Assembly: GCA_002402945.1 (NCBI GenBank)
Contig: DHGV01000015.1
Coordinates: 12,377 to 48,755, forward strand
Direction: 5' to 3'
From: Pelotomaculum sp. UBA4789
GTDB taxonomy: Bacteria; Bacillota; Desulfotomaculia; Desulfotomaculales; Pelotomaculaceae
Length of the DNA: 36,379 nt
Shown: positions 7,682 to 15,629 of the stretch, piece after piece
Layout: each line of letters opens with the position of its first letter
Numbering within the stretch: the stretch's first letter is position 1
Program-made: the position numbers and the translations under genes
The notes under the pieces: model-generated
What the model saw: only the letters and a program-made list of their open reading frames with translations
Databases searched by the model: none
What the model was told of the DNA's origin: nothing

Positions 7682-8491
7682 ATGGCTAAAAATCTCAAAA
7701 ACCTGTTTCCCGGCCTGGCCTATGTACATGGTGATACCGTTGTGCACCGGATGCACCCGCTGCCCAAGCTGCTGCTGCTGATCACTTACAGCGTCAGCGT
7801 GATCGTATTTTCACGTGTGATTGTCGCTGTGGCCTTGTTCTTAGTGCTTCTGTTATTCTACGGATTTTCGGGTTTGGGTCCGGGCTTTTTCCTGCGTAAG
7901 TTAAGAGTGATAATGATATTTGGGCTGATGATGCTGCTGGTTCAGATCATCTCAGTGCAGCAGGGACAGCTGCTTTTCGAATACACGTTATTTAATAGTA
8001 TCAGTCTGCAAATCTGGTCTGCCGGGCTGGCAGCAGGCCTGATAATGATGCTCAGGTTTATAAACATTATCGTTTCCAGTTACTTATTTGTAAGCACAAC
8101 CGACCCCAACAAGCTTGTCTATGCTTTGATGCAGGCAGGTTTGCCTTACCGGTATGGTTTCATGCTTATTACATCGCTCCGGTTTATCCCGGTTTTCAGC
8201 CAGGATCTGGCTATAATCAGGAATGCCCAGATGGCGAAAGGCATTGACCTGGAAGGGGTATCACCCGGGAAAGTGATCGTGTCAGTAAAATATTTATTAA
8301 CCCCCCTGGTTATCTGTGCTCTTAATAAGGTGGACTGCCTGGCCATATCCATGGAAAGCCGTGCTTTTGGGCTTCACCCCGGCAGGTCTTACCTGTACGA
8401 GCAGGCTGTTGATCTAAAGGAGTGGTTGTTCCTGGCTGTCAGTACTGTTCTGCTGCTGGGAGGCGGTTTTTATCTCACTTATATCACTTAA
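7682..8491 (+). CDS. ECF transporter T component (EcfT/CbiQ family permease)
   Basis: A 269-residue membrane protein with about five to six spans. It carries both EcfT coupling helices: RNAQMAKGIDLEG (AKG in place of the more common ARG) and SMESRAFGLHPG. It also has the family opening YVHGDTVVHRMHPLPKLLL. In ECF transporters this subunit transmits ATPase movement to the S component. The ATG at 7682 is six bases after the ATPase stop, with GAGG upstream, so the S, A and T genes form one operon. CbiQ-family proteins serve many vitamins and metals, so this gene does not identify the substrate. Confidence 0.93.
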   Translation: MAKNLKNLFPGLAYVHGDTVVHRMHPLPKLLLLITYSVSVIVFSRVIVAVALFLVLLLFYGFSGLGPGFFLRKLRVIMIFGLMMLLVQIISVQQGQLLFEYTLFNSISLQIWSAGLAAGLIMMLRFINIIVSSYLFVSTTDPNKLVYALMQAGLPYRYGFMLITSLRFIPVFSQDLAIIRNAQMAKGIDLEGVSPGKVIVSVKYLLTPLVICALNKVDCLAISMESRAFGLHPGRSYLYEQAVDLKEWLFLAVSTVLLLGGGFYLTYIT

Positions 8492-8548
8492 GCGAGAAAA
8501 TTATTTTAAATCCTTAATCTTAAACAATCGTGAAAGGCTGGCACAAAA

Positions 8549-9241
8549 ATGGATACTGATCCGTCAGGCGCCCGGGAAATAGGGCGCTTTCGCAGCAAGC
8601 GCAACCGGGTAACATTGATTGATATGGAATGGGATGGGTTTATTATACCGGTAGTGATGAAAGAATACCCGGCCGCGGAAGCGGCAGAGAGAGAATGCTG
8701 CCTGCTCAGGCGCCTGGCCAGTCTTAACATCAACGTTCCATGTGTTTACAAAGCACAGGGTAATGTGCTTTATTTACAGTATATTAAGGGCATCCTGCTT
8801 ACAGAAATTATCGATAATGTCTCTGCCTATCCTACTGCATGGATTGACGGACTGGCCGGATGGTATTACAGTCTCCACAGGGCCACCATCAAGGAAAACG
8901 GTGCCGTTATGCTCAAAGACGACGCCAACCTCAGGAACTTCATTTTTCTTGATAATTCTTTTTATGCCATTGATTTCGAAGATGAAATATATGGCCGGCC
9001 GGAGCAGGATATCGCTGAGTGCTGCGCCTATATCCTGAGCAACGACCCGTCTTTTACCGGGGGAAAATTCCAGGTGGTTAATAAGTTCATCGACGCATAC
9101 TGCCGGCAGGACAGGGCCGCTCATAAAGAGGTTGTAAGGGAAGATATAAAAAAATCTTTAAAAAATATTGCTGGGTACAGGAAACAGCAGTCGGGTGATA
9201 TTATAAACTCTCTGCCGCTCGTAGATTTTTTTGTCAGCTGA
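8549..9241 (+). CDS. Small phosphotransferase of the protein-kinase/APH-like fold
   Basis: A 230-residue soluble protein with a reduced kinase-like plan. Visible are a β3-type lysine (VVMKEY), a helix-C glutamate (EAAERECCLL), a hinge (YLQYIKG), a catalytic-loop-like KDDANLRNFIF and a metal-binding DFED segment (YAIDFEDEIYGRPEQDIA). This resembles RIO/Bud32/aminoglycoside-phosphotransferase relatives that phosphorylate small molecules, lipids or proteins. The invariant HxD of the catalytic loop reads KDD, so activity is not assured. It follows the ECF operon by 57 bases, which allows, but does not prove, a kinase acting on the imported compound, as for salvage kinases. I do not recognise a named gene. 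Confidence 0.6.
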   Translation: MDTDPSGAREIGRFRSKRNRVTLIDMEWDGFIIPVVMKEYPAAEAAERECCLLRRLASLNINVPCVYKAQGNVLYLQYIKGILLTEIIDNVSAYPTAWIDGLAGWYYSLHRATIKENGAVMLKDDANLRNFIFLDNSFYAIDFEDEIYGRPEQDIAECCAYILSNDPSFTGGKFQVVNKFIDAYCRQDRAAHKEVVREDIKKSLKNIAGYRKQQSGDIINSLPLVDFFVS

Positions 9242-9359
9242 GCAAATCGGCATTTGAAAATATTTTTTATAATATTGATAAAAATATTTATGAAAGCAGG
9301 AGGATTATCCGACAATGGCGTAGAATAGTTATAGTTCACAATAAAATAAAGACACATGA

Positions 9360-9471
9360 CAATTTTCGAGCCCCTGAACCTAAGGCCGGTGGCTAAGGAT
9401 CCTGGGCCGGTAGAGTAAAGCTGGAAACGGCTGTGCTTCCCGGATGCGGAAAGAAAATTGGCGATTTTCTT
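9360..9471 (+). ncRNA. Candidate structured leader RNA of unknown class
   Basis: CAATTTTC (9360-9367) and GAAAATTG (9453-9460) form a perfect eight-pair closing helix around about 85 bases of GC-rich sequence. Inside is a hairpin AGCTG-GAAA-CGGCT (9419-9432) with a GNRA loop, plus several GGCC/CCGG blocks able to pair. The 3' arm of the closing helix can instead pair with ATTTTCTT (9464-9471), giving two exclusive states. It matches no riboswitch consensus I know. The surroundings (9242-9598) contain no convincing gene. Confidence 0.4.
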
Positions 9472-9486
9472 ATATTGCGGCATTCG

Positions 9487-9511
9487 GGCTGGACCTTTTT
9501 GAGGTTCGGCC
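9487..9511 (+). other. Ten-pair RNA hairpin
   Basis: GGCTGGACCT pairs with AGGTTCGGCC across a TTTTG loop (three G-U pairs). No strong T-run follows, so it could be an anti-terminator, pause site or part of the upstream RNA rather than a terminator. Confidence 0.5.
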
Positions 9512-9528
9512 TTATATGTTTCAATAAC

Positions 9529-9564
9529 AGTCAGTTGTCTATCCGGCGGCTGGCTTTTGTTTTT
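9529..9564 (+). terminator. Weak terminator-like hairpin
   Basis: AGTCAG pairs with CTGGCT (one G-U) around a 15-base loop and runs into TTTTGTTTTT. The stem is short, so this may act as the conditional terminator of the upstream structured RNA rather than a constitutive one. Confidence 0.45.
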
Positions 9565-9598
9565 CGGGAAAGCGAGAAGTGTTATAAAACAAAAGGGG

Positions 9599-9688
9599 GT
9601 GTTGGATGGTTTGAGCACGTTACTGCGTTCAGACAGCCAGCAGAGAGGCGCCAAAAAAACATGCTTAAAGAGATTATTAGCAGTTTAA
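9599..9688 (+). CDS. Possible small peptide of about 29 residues
   Basis: GTG 9599 or TTG 9602 opens a short frame directly after AAAAGGGGG. It reads a Leu/Ser-rich start and a basic tail (KKTCLKRLLAV) and ends at a TAA near 9688. The purine-rich site is the only reason to list it; GTG is too close to that site, so TTG would be the better start. No family is recognised, and this may be non-coding leader sequence. Confidence 0.2.
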   Translation: MLDGLSTLLRSDSQQRGAKKTCLKRLLAV

Positions 9689-9737
9689 AATAACCGGCAT
9701 TAACTAAATAAATTCTCTTTTTAATGGACACGATGAT

Positions 9738-9770
9738 CCCCAGGGCAGAAATGGACGCTTATTGCCTGGG
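9738..9770 (+). other. Hairpin with bulge upstream of terminator
   Basis: CCCAGG-G-CA pairs with TGCCTGGG across a loop of about 15 bases. It lies 15 bases before the strong terminator and together with it resembles a small structured transcript end. No known class was recognised. Confidence 0.4.
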
Positions 9771-9785
9771 AGAAGTGAGTAGCGT

Positions 9786-9812
9786 AACCGGCCATAGTGG
9801 CCGGTTTTTTTA
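9786..9812 (+). terminator. Strong Rho-independent terminator
   Basis: AACCGGCCA and TGGCCGGTT form a perfect stem with a three-base loop (TAG) and continue into a run of T residues. It stands about 90 bases before the giant surface-protein gene, so that gene needs its own promoter or read-through control. Confidence 0.9.
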
Positions 9813-9904
9813 TTTATAAGGGGGTGGCAGCGGGGTTTGATAACATACTGTGATTTGGTGTTTTTTCAGAGAAAATTTTAAATAACTATGAAGGGAGAAT
9901 GCTT

Positions 9905-12900
9905 ATGAAAAGTCAATTAAGGAGCGGCCGAAGAATTTTACTGGCCATGTCGCTGATTATACTGTCTCTGCTCTTTACCTTGGCAGTGATTGCACCGCCA
10001 CCGGCTATGGCTGCATCTACTACACTCACTATCACCAAGCTTGCTTCTGACGGTACGACTGTTCTGGACCAGAAAATCGTGACCTGGCAGGAACTGGCAG
10101 CGGGAGTACTGAATGACGAGACCACGATACCCATCATGGGTGACGGTGTCACGCATTATTATCACCAGGGTCCGATCTTTATTGACGACCCAGATCCCGT
10201 AGTTCAAGAGGCGCTGCGCTGGAATCCGGAGGAGGATTTCAACTGGTATGGGAAGGATTACGGCGCCTTGAGGGGTACCAACGTGAAGGACCTCTGCGAC
10301 CTGGTGGGAGGCATGACGGCTGGCGAAGAGGTAAAAGTTTTGTCGTCCGATGGTTTTTACAAGATGTATGCTTACAAAAACGTTTATGAATACCCAGACA
10401 GGACAGGTCCGATGGTAGTCACCTGGGAAAAGAACGGTATGACCCCGGAAAACGGCTACAATGAAGGCATGCGCCTGGTCTGGTTTGCCGAAGCCACGTG
10501 GCACGATGCGACTGACACATCCATGGGCTCCCCGAATCCCGCGGATACGTACCACGTTTTCGGCAACTATGACTGGCATGAGTCTGCGGATAAAAAATAC
10601 TGGTACTATTATTCAGGTCAATATCCGACTACAACCGGCCTTTCGGGGCAGATGTGCTCTCAAATAATTATTTACAGTGACGATCCCGCGCCGCTGACGC
10701 CACCGTCCCTGACTGCTGACGGTTCAGACAATACGGTTGGCCAGGCAGTTGACATCGCTTTCACTGACGACGCATCCTGGCGGGGCGCCGTTACAGATGT
10801 GACCGTGGACGGAGCATCGATCGCCGGCCAGTATACATTAACAGCAGGCAACATCAACATTCCTGCTGATGTATTCACCACCGCTGGTAACTATGCAATC
10901 ATAGTTAAGGCCACGGGTTTCACAGATGCTACCGTGACCCAGACAATGGCACCGGCCCCGGCAGCTCCAGTTGCGGCTTTCACCGCTGATACAACCAGCG
11001 GCACAGAGCCACTGACAGTCAACTTCACCGATGCATCCACGGGCACAACGCCTTTAACCTATGCCTGGGATTTCAACAATGATAGCATTGTTGACTCTAC
11101 CGTACAGAACCCATCTCATCAGTACAGCGCAGCTGGCACTTACAGCGTCAAGCTCACGGTAACCAACTCGGTCAGCAGCGATGAAGAGATCAAGACCGAC
11201 TATATTACGGTAAGCCCAGCGCCGGTAGCCCCGGTGGCAGCGTTTACCGCAGCGCCGCTCTCAGGAACAGCTCCTCTGACAGTTAATTTCACTGATGCGT
11301 CTACGGGCACTGGTCCGCTGACTTACGCCTGGGATTTCAACAATGACGGCACGGTGGACTCCACTCTGCAGAATCCAACATATATTTACAGCACGCCAGG
11401 CACATACAGTGTCAAGCTCACGGTGAACAATGGAGTTGATAGCGACGAAGAGCTCAAGGCTGACTATATTACAGTCAACGCAGCGCCGGTAGCCCCGGTT
11501 GCGGCATTCTCTGCCGCACCGACTACAGGCACAGCGCCGCTGACAGTCATTTTCACCGACGCGTCTACGGGCACTGGTCCGCTGACTTACGCCTGGGATT
11601 TCAACAATGACGGCACGGTGGATTCCACACTACAGAATCCAACATATATTTACAGCACGCCAGGCACATACAGTGTCAAGCTCACGGTGAACAATGGAGT
11701 TGATAGCGACGAAGAGCTCAAGACTGACTATATTACAGTCGGCGAACCGTCAGCTATGGACGTTCTCTATGATGGGACAGTAAATTTGACACCGGGTGAG
11801 ACTTTTGACAAAACTGCCTACAACTCGAGTGTGGTTTATACTGCTATAAGCAAGACTACACCATTGGGGGCGCTTCAGGAAGCCGCAGAGGCAAGTGGCT
11901 TCACCTATGATGTCACCGACAAGAATTTCGCGACATCGGGCACCCTGCTATTAGATAATGTAGACACTTACCTGCGCGATAAAACCAACGGGATCTACTG
12001 GTACGCCTATGTCAATGATGTCTACAAAGACGGGTACAATAATCCCGCCGGCGCGCTGAACCTGATTGAATTAGTAAACGGCGATAAGGTTGAGTTCTAT
12101 TATGCCGCCGGTATTTCCGACCCAACTGACCTGGATGCCGTGAAGGCAGCGGCAACCGCCGCGGTGAAAACTGTAGCTTCCACGGGCGTTACGCCTGCCG
12201 ACTGGACGCTGCAGCTCTCCGGGGCAAAAGAGCAGTCGGTAACCAAGTCCTACTTTGAGAATGGGCTGGCCTGCTCGTCTTCCAGCCACCAAGTGTTCTG
12301 GACCGATGACTACGGCGATGTCTGGGGAGGCGTGCCGCTCTGGCTGCTCGTAGGTATGGTGGATGACAACCCGGACGTAGGTCCTGACCACTTTAACTTC
12401 AACGACGACCTCGCCGCCCAGAACTACGAAATCAACGTTTTTGCCGGCGACGGGTTCAAAGCGACGCTGCAAAGCGCCGAAATCGCTCGCGACAACGGTT
12501 TCATCGTTGCCAACACGCTGAACGGAGGACCGCTGCCGATCCAGACAGATAGCGGAAAACCGTGCTGGCCTCTCCACCTGAAAGGCCCGGCTGTGCTGAG
12601 CGGGGACCAGGTCGGCAACATCGCCCGCATCGAGCTGACAGGCCTGCCCCAGCCTCAGGAAGGCTGGACATTGGAGCTGCTGGGAGATGTCGGGGACACC
12701 ATCACCCAGAAAGAGTTTGAAGACGGGCTGGCCTGCACGGGATCAGGCCACTACAGAGAATGGACTGACATTGACGGCAACACCTGGTCAGGCGTTCCCC
12801 TGTGGGTGCTCTTAGGCACTGTGGATGATCTCGAGAGCTCCAGCCACTGGACTTTCAATGATGACAGGGCAGCGGCCGGTTATACTGTGAAGGTGATTGC

Positions 12901-15478
12901 CGGAGACGGTTTTACTAAGGAATTTGCAGGTGCGGATCTAGCTAGAAGTGACGACTTTATTATTGCTAACAAGTTAAACGGCGCACCGCTTACAGATTCG
13001 ATTTGGCCGCTGCGCTTGGTTGGCAACGGCGTAATTAAGACTGATGGGTCTGGGGCGCTTGGGGGGCGTGCAGTTGGAAACATAGTCAAGATAGAAATAC
13101 CCGCTCTGCAGACGCTACCTCCAGCTGAAGGCAGCTGGAACCTTGCCCTGAACGGCAAGATCAGCGATGTTATTTCGCAGGCTGAGATGGAAGCCGGCAT
13201 CGCCTGTCCCCAATCAGGACATTATGTGGAATGGACTGACAATGAAAGCAACGTCTGGTCCGGCATACCGCTTTGGTTCCTGACCGGGTGGATTGACGAC
13301 CGGGAGCCGCATGCCTACGACGCCAACCAGGCTATGGCTGGTTATACAGTCCTAGTTAAAGCCGGAGACGGATATACCAGGGAGTTTGCCAGCACTGACA
13401 TAGCCTGGAGCAGTGATTACATTATTGCCAATAAAATAAACGGCGCGCCGCTTGACGGTACCAGCTGGCCGCTGCGTTTGGTCGGCGCCGGTGTGGCCAC
13501 GGCTGAGGGCTCCCTCAGCGGAACCAGTGTCAGGAATGTAGCAGAAATTGAACTGACCGGTTTCCAGGCTGCCTTGCCTATTCCCGAAGTCCATGTCGTC
13601 AAATACGCTGAAGATCGCATTTCTGTTGTAGATGAGATGACGGTTGATTATATGTGGATGCTGCAGAGCAACCTTGCTGTGATCGGAGACGGGACAACGG
13701 TATACCGCTATGAGGGGATCACCAACAACCCGGATGATGTATGGGATGAGGCGGAGACATATCCCGGCGGTTATAAGATTGAGAACGCCGTGAAAGGAAC
13801 CAGGGTCAAAGATCTTTGTGACTTGGTCGGCGGCATGGGGGCCGGGACTGAAATCGTTTTTGTTGCGAGTGACGGTTTTGAGACCACGCTGCCCTACTCG
13901 TCCATATATACAGATCCTGCGGTGCAAGAACGACAGGGAGACGCCATCCTGGCCTGGTGGGGTGATGGAGAGTATGTGCCCTATTATGCGGACGGCATGC
14001 GCCTGTTCTTTACTCCGGGCGGCGACAATGTCTACGGCCAGTGGGATATGCACGAGACGCTCTCATCGAACTACTGGCACTACTATTACAGCGGCAATGT
14101 CCAGTACCCCTCCTGTGCGGGTTTATCAGCGAAGTATATTACAGAAATCAAGATATACTCTGCGCCGGTAGGCGATTGGACGCTGGAGCTCGATGGGCAG
14201 GATATCGGCGGCCTGCAGTACGATGTCAGCAAAACTTATTTCGAGCAAGCCCTGGCCTGCCAGTTCGGCGCGGAACACAAGGCTGCCTATACCGATTCTG
14301 AAGATCAGGTATGGGAAGGCATGCCCCTGTGGTTCCTGGCCGGGTTTGTCGATGATGCAGACCAGCATTCTGACAACTCCTTTAATGACGAACTGGCTCT
14401 GGCTGGTTACAATGTGGTGATTACTGCGGCTGACGGCTATTCGGTGACTATCGCCAGCGCGGATATTATCAGGAACAGCGACTATATTGTCGCCAACACG
14501 CTGAACGGAGCGCTCATACCCGAGACTGACAGCAGCTGGCCGCTGCGGCTGGTCGGTCCGGCAGTCGAGGAGGCGACATCGATCTCGCAGATTGTACGTA
14601 TCGAGCTGGTCAGAATCCCTGCGCCGGGTGCGCCGGCAGCGGCTTTCTCTGCTGCACCGACTACGGGCACAGCGCCGCTGACAGTCAATTTCACCGACGC
14701 GTCCACCGGCACCGGTCCGCTGACCTACGCCTGGGACTTCGATAATGATGGCACAGCGGACTCCACTGACCAGAACCCGAGTTACGAGTACACTGTGGAG
14801 GGTGTTTACACAGTCAAACTGACGGTGACGAATATCGCCGGCAGTGACGATGAAGTTAAGACTGACTACATTACGGTCAGCGCACCGCTCCCGCTCACAT
14901 CTCCGGAGCTGATCGCCGATACCACGGACAACATGATCGGCCGGGCAATTGATATCACCTTTGCTGACAATGCAGCCTGGCGGGCAGCCATAACCGACGT
15001 GACCGTTGGAGGAACAACGATAGACGGCCAGTACACAATGACAACAGGCAACCTCAATATTGCCTCCGGTGTGTTCTCAGCAGCCGGTGACTATGAGATC
15101 GTGGTTGCAGCTGACGGATACGAAGACGCAGCTGTTACCCAGACAATGGCTGAAGAGCTACAGCTGCTTATCCCTCCTGTTCTGATGCCAGACACCACCA
15201 ACAATACAGTAAGCAAGTCGGTATATAAAGAAACCGGCAGGACAATTGATATCAAGTTTGCCGATAATAAACTCTGGCGCGCGGCTGTAACCAGTGTCTT
15301 AGTGAATGACACCGAGCTGAACAGCGACCAGTACAGTGTTTCTAAAGGCAAGCTAAGGATCATTGCAAACTTCTTCAGCACTGCAGGTGATTATGAAATC
15401 ATCGTCAGAGCCGGTGGTTACGAGGACAGCGCTGTGTTACAGACCATGTTAGACAGGAAACAGAAAACCAATAAATAA
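9905..15478 (+). CDS. Giant secreted mosaic protein: SUOX-like, PKD, DUF4430 and HID domains
   Basis: 1857 residues. A signal peptide ends near AMA (residue 36). Order by rough residues: Trp/Tyr-rich SUOX-like domain 38-250; HID (PF07550, Shr-type hemoprotein-interacting) 267-349; PKD domains 353-437, 439-526 and 527-614; DUF4430 (transcobalamin-C-terminal-like) 617-739; three SUOX-like repeats 762-912, 919-1069 and 1072-1219; a second copy of the N-terminal-type domain 1226-1421; a fourth SUOX-like repeat 1422-1572; a fourth PKD 1576-1660; HID 1662-1749 and 1756-1852. The repeats share WSGVPLWxLxGxVDD, FNDDxAxxGY, GDGF/Y and ANxLNGxPL. No SLH, LPXTG or C-terminal membrane anchor is visible, so it is either free or bound to other surface proteins. 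ATG 9905 is chosen: AAGGGAG is correctly spaced for it and too close for ATG 9899. The ligand is unknown. Confidence 0.85.
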   Translation: MKSQLRSGRRILLAMSLIILSLLFTLAVIAPPPAMAASTTLTITKLASDGTTVLDQKIVTWQELAAGVLNDETTIPIMGDGVTHYYHQGPIFIDDPDPVVQEALRWNPEEDFNWYGKDYGALRGTNVKDLCDLVGGMTAGEEVKVLSSDGFYKMYAYKNVYEYPDRTGPMVVTWEKNGMTPENGYNEGMRLVWFAEATWHDATDTSMGSPNPADTYHVFGNYDWHESADKKYWYYYSGQYPTTTGLSGQMCSQIIIYSDDPAPLTPPSLTADGSDNTVGQAVDIAFTDDASWRGAVTDVTVDGASIAGQYTLTAGNINIPADVFTTAGNYAIIVKATGFTDATVTQTMAPAPAAPVAAFTADTTSGTEPLTVNFTDASTGTTPLTYAWDFNNDSIVDSTVQNPSHQYSAAGTYSVKLTVTNSVSSDEEIKTDYITVSPAPVAPVAAFTAAPLSGTAPLTVNFTDASTGTGPLTYAWDFNNDGTVDSTLQNPTYIYSTPGTYSVKLTVNNGVDSDEELKADYITVNAAPVAPVAAFSAAPTTGTAPLTVIFTDASTGTGPLTYAWDFNNDGTVDSTLQNPTYIYSTPGTYSVKLTVNNGVDSDEELKTDYITVGEPSAMDVLYDGTVNLTPGETFDKTAYNSSVVYTAISKTTPLGALQEAAEASGFTYDVTDKNFATSGTLLLDNVDTYLRDKTNGIYWYAYVNDVYKDGYNNPAGALNLIELVNGDKVEFYYAAGISDPTDLDAVKAAATAAVKTVASTGVTPADWTLQLSGAKEQSVTKSYFENGLACSSSSHQVFWTDDYGDVWGGVPLWLLVGMVDDNPDVGPDHFNFNDDLAAQNYEINVFAGDGFKATLQSAEIARDNGFIVANTLNGGPLPIQTDSGKPCWPLHLKGPAVLSGDQVGNIARIELTGLPQPQEGWTLELLGDVGDTITQKEFEDGLACTGSGHYREWTDIDGNTWSGVPLWVLLGTVDDLESSSHWTFNDDRAAAGYTVKVIAGDGFTKEFAGADLARSDDFIIANKLNGAPLTDSIWPLRLVGNGVIKTDGSGALGGRAVGNIVKIEIPALQTLPPAEGSWNLALNGKISDVISQAEMEAGIACPQSGHYVEWTDNESNVWSGIPLWFLTGWIDDREPHAYDANQAMAGYTVLVKAGDGYTREFASTDIAWSSDYIIANKINGAPLDGTSWPLRLVGAGVATAEGSLSGTSVRNVAEIELTGFQAALPIPEVHVVKYAEDRISVVDEMTVDYMWMLQSNLAVIGDGTTVYRYEGITNNPDDVWDEAETYPGGYKIENAVKGTRVKDLCDLVGGMGAGTEIVFVASDGFETTLPYSSIYTDPAVQERQGDAILAWWGDGEYVPYYADGMRLFFTPGGDNVYGQWDMHETLSSNYWHYYYSGNVQYPSCAGLSAKYITEIKIYSAPVGDWTLELDGQDIGGLQYDVSKTYFEQALACQFGAEHKAAYTDSEDQVWEGMPLWFLAGFVDDADQHSDNSFNDELALAGYNVVITAADGYSVTIASADIIRNSDYIVANTLNGALIPETDSSWPLRLVGPAVEEATSISQIVRIELVRIPAPGAPAAAFSAAPTTGTAPLTVNFTDASTGTGPLTYAWDFDNDGTADSTDQNPSYEYTVEGVYTVKLTVTNIAGSDDEVKTDYITVSAPLPLTSPELIADTTDNMIGRAIDITFADNAAWRAAITDVTVGGTTIDGQYTMTTGNLNIASGVFSAAGDYEIVVAADGYEDAAVTQTMAEELQLLIPPVLMPDTTNNTVSKSVYKETGRTIDIKFADNKLWRAAVTSVLVNDTELNSDQYSVSKGKLRIIANFFSTAGDYEIIVRAGGYEDSAVLQTMLDRKQKTNK
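11230..11744 (+). repeat. Nearly identical tandem PKD-encoding repeat (264-base period)
   Basis: The PKD2 and PKD3 coding units repeat with a period of 264 bases (88 codons). From about 11297 to 11480, compared with 11561 to 11744, only a handful of bases differ. The first PKD and the fourth (from 14630) are clearly more divergent, so this pair reflects recent duplication or gene conversion. Confidence 0.85.
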
Positions 15479-15507
15479 AGAAGAACAGACAATAAGTATC
15501 TTTAGGA

Positions 15508-15568
15508 CAGCGGCGCCGCCACTGATAGCAATACCTGGGCGGACGCCGCTGCCCATTTTACTTTTTCG
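15508..15568 (+). terminator. Terminator after the giant surface gene
   Basis: CAGCGGCG (15508-15515) pairs perfectly with CGCCGCTG (15544-15551) around a 28-base loop and is followed by CCCATTTTACTTTTT. The long loop is unusual but the stem is strong and correctly placed. Confidence 0.65.
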
Positions 15569-15629
15569 TGATCTGCTGGATAGGGGCGACATAGCTTATG
15601 TTTTAAGGTAAGAACAAGGGGGTATGGCT

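Noticed and set aside
9360..9460. Assignment of the structured RNA to the c-di-GMP-I (GEMM) class
   Set aside because: c-di-GMP leaders are frequent before surface genes, but the conserved GCACAGGGCAAACC and GACGCAAAGCC segments are absent.
9433..9693. 86-codon open frame in the region before the giant gene
   Set aside because: It starts inside the structured RNA, has no ribosome site, and its predicted peptide has no recognisable domain or normal composition; stable hairpins cross it.
11230..11744. Repeat array taken as a possible CRISPR or mobile element
   Set aside because: The repeats are in-frame coding units of 88 codons encoding PKD domains, with no spacers and no terminal inverted repeats.
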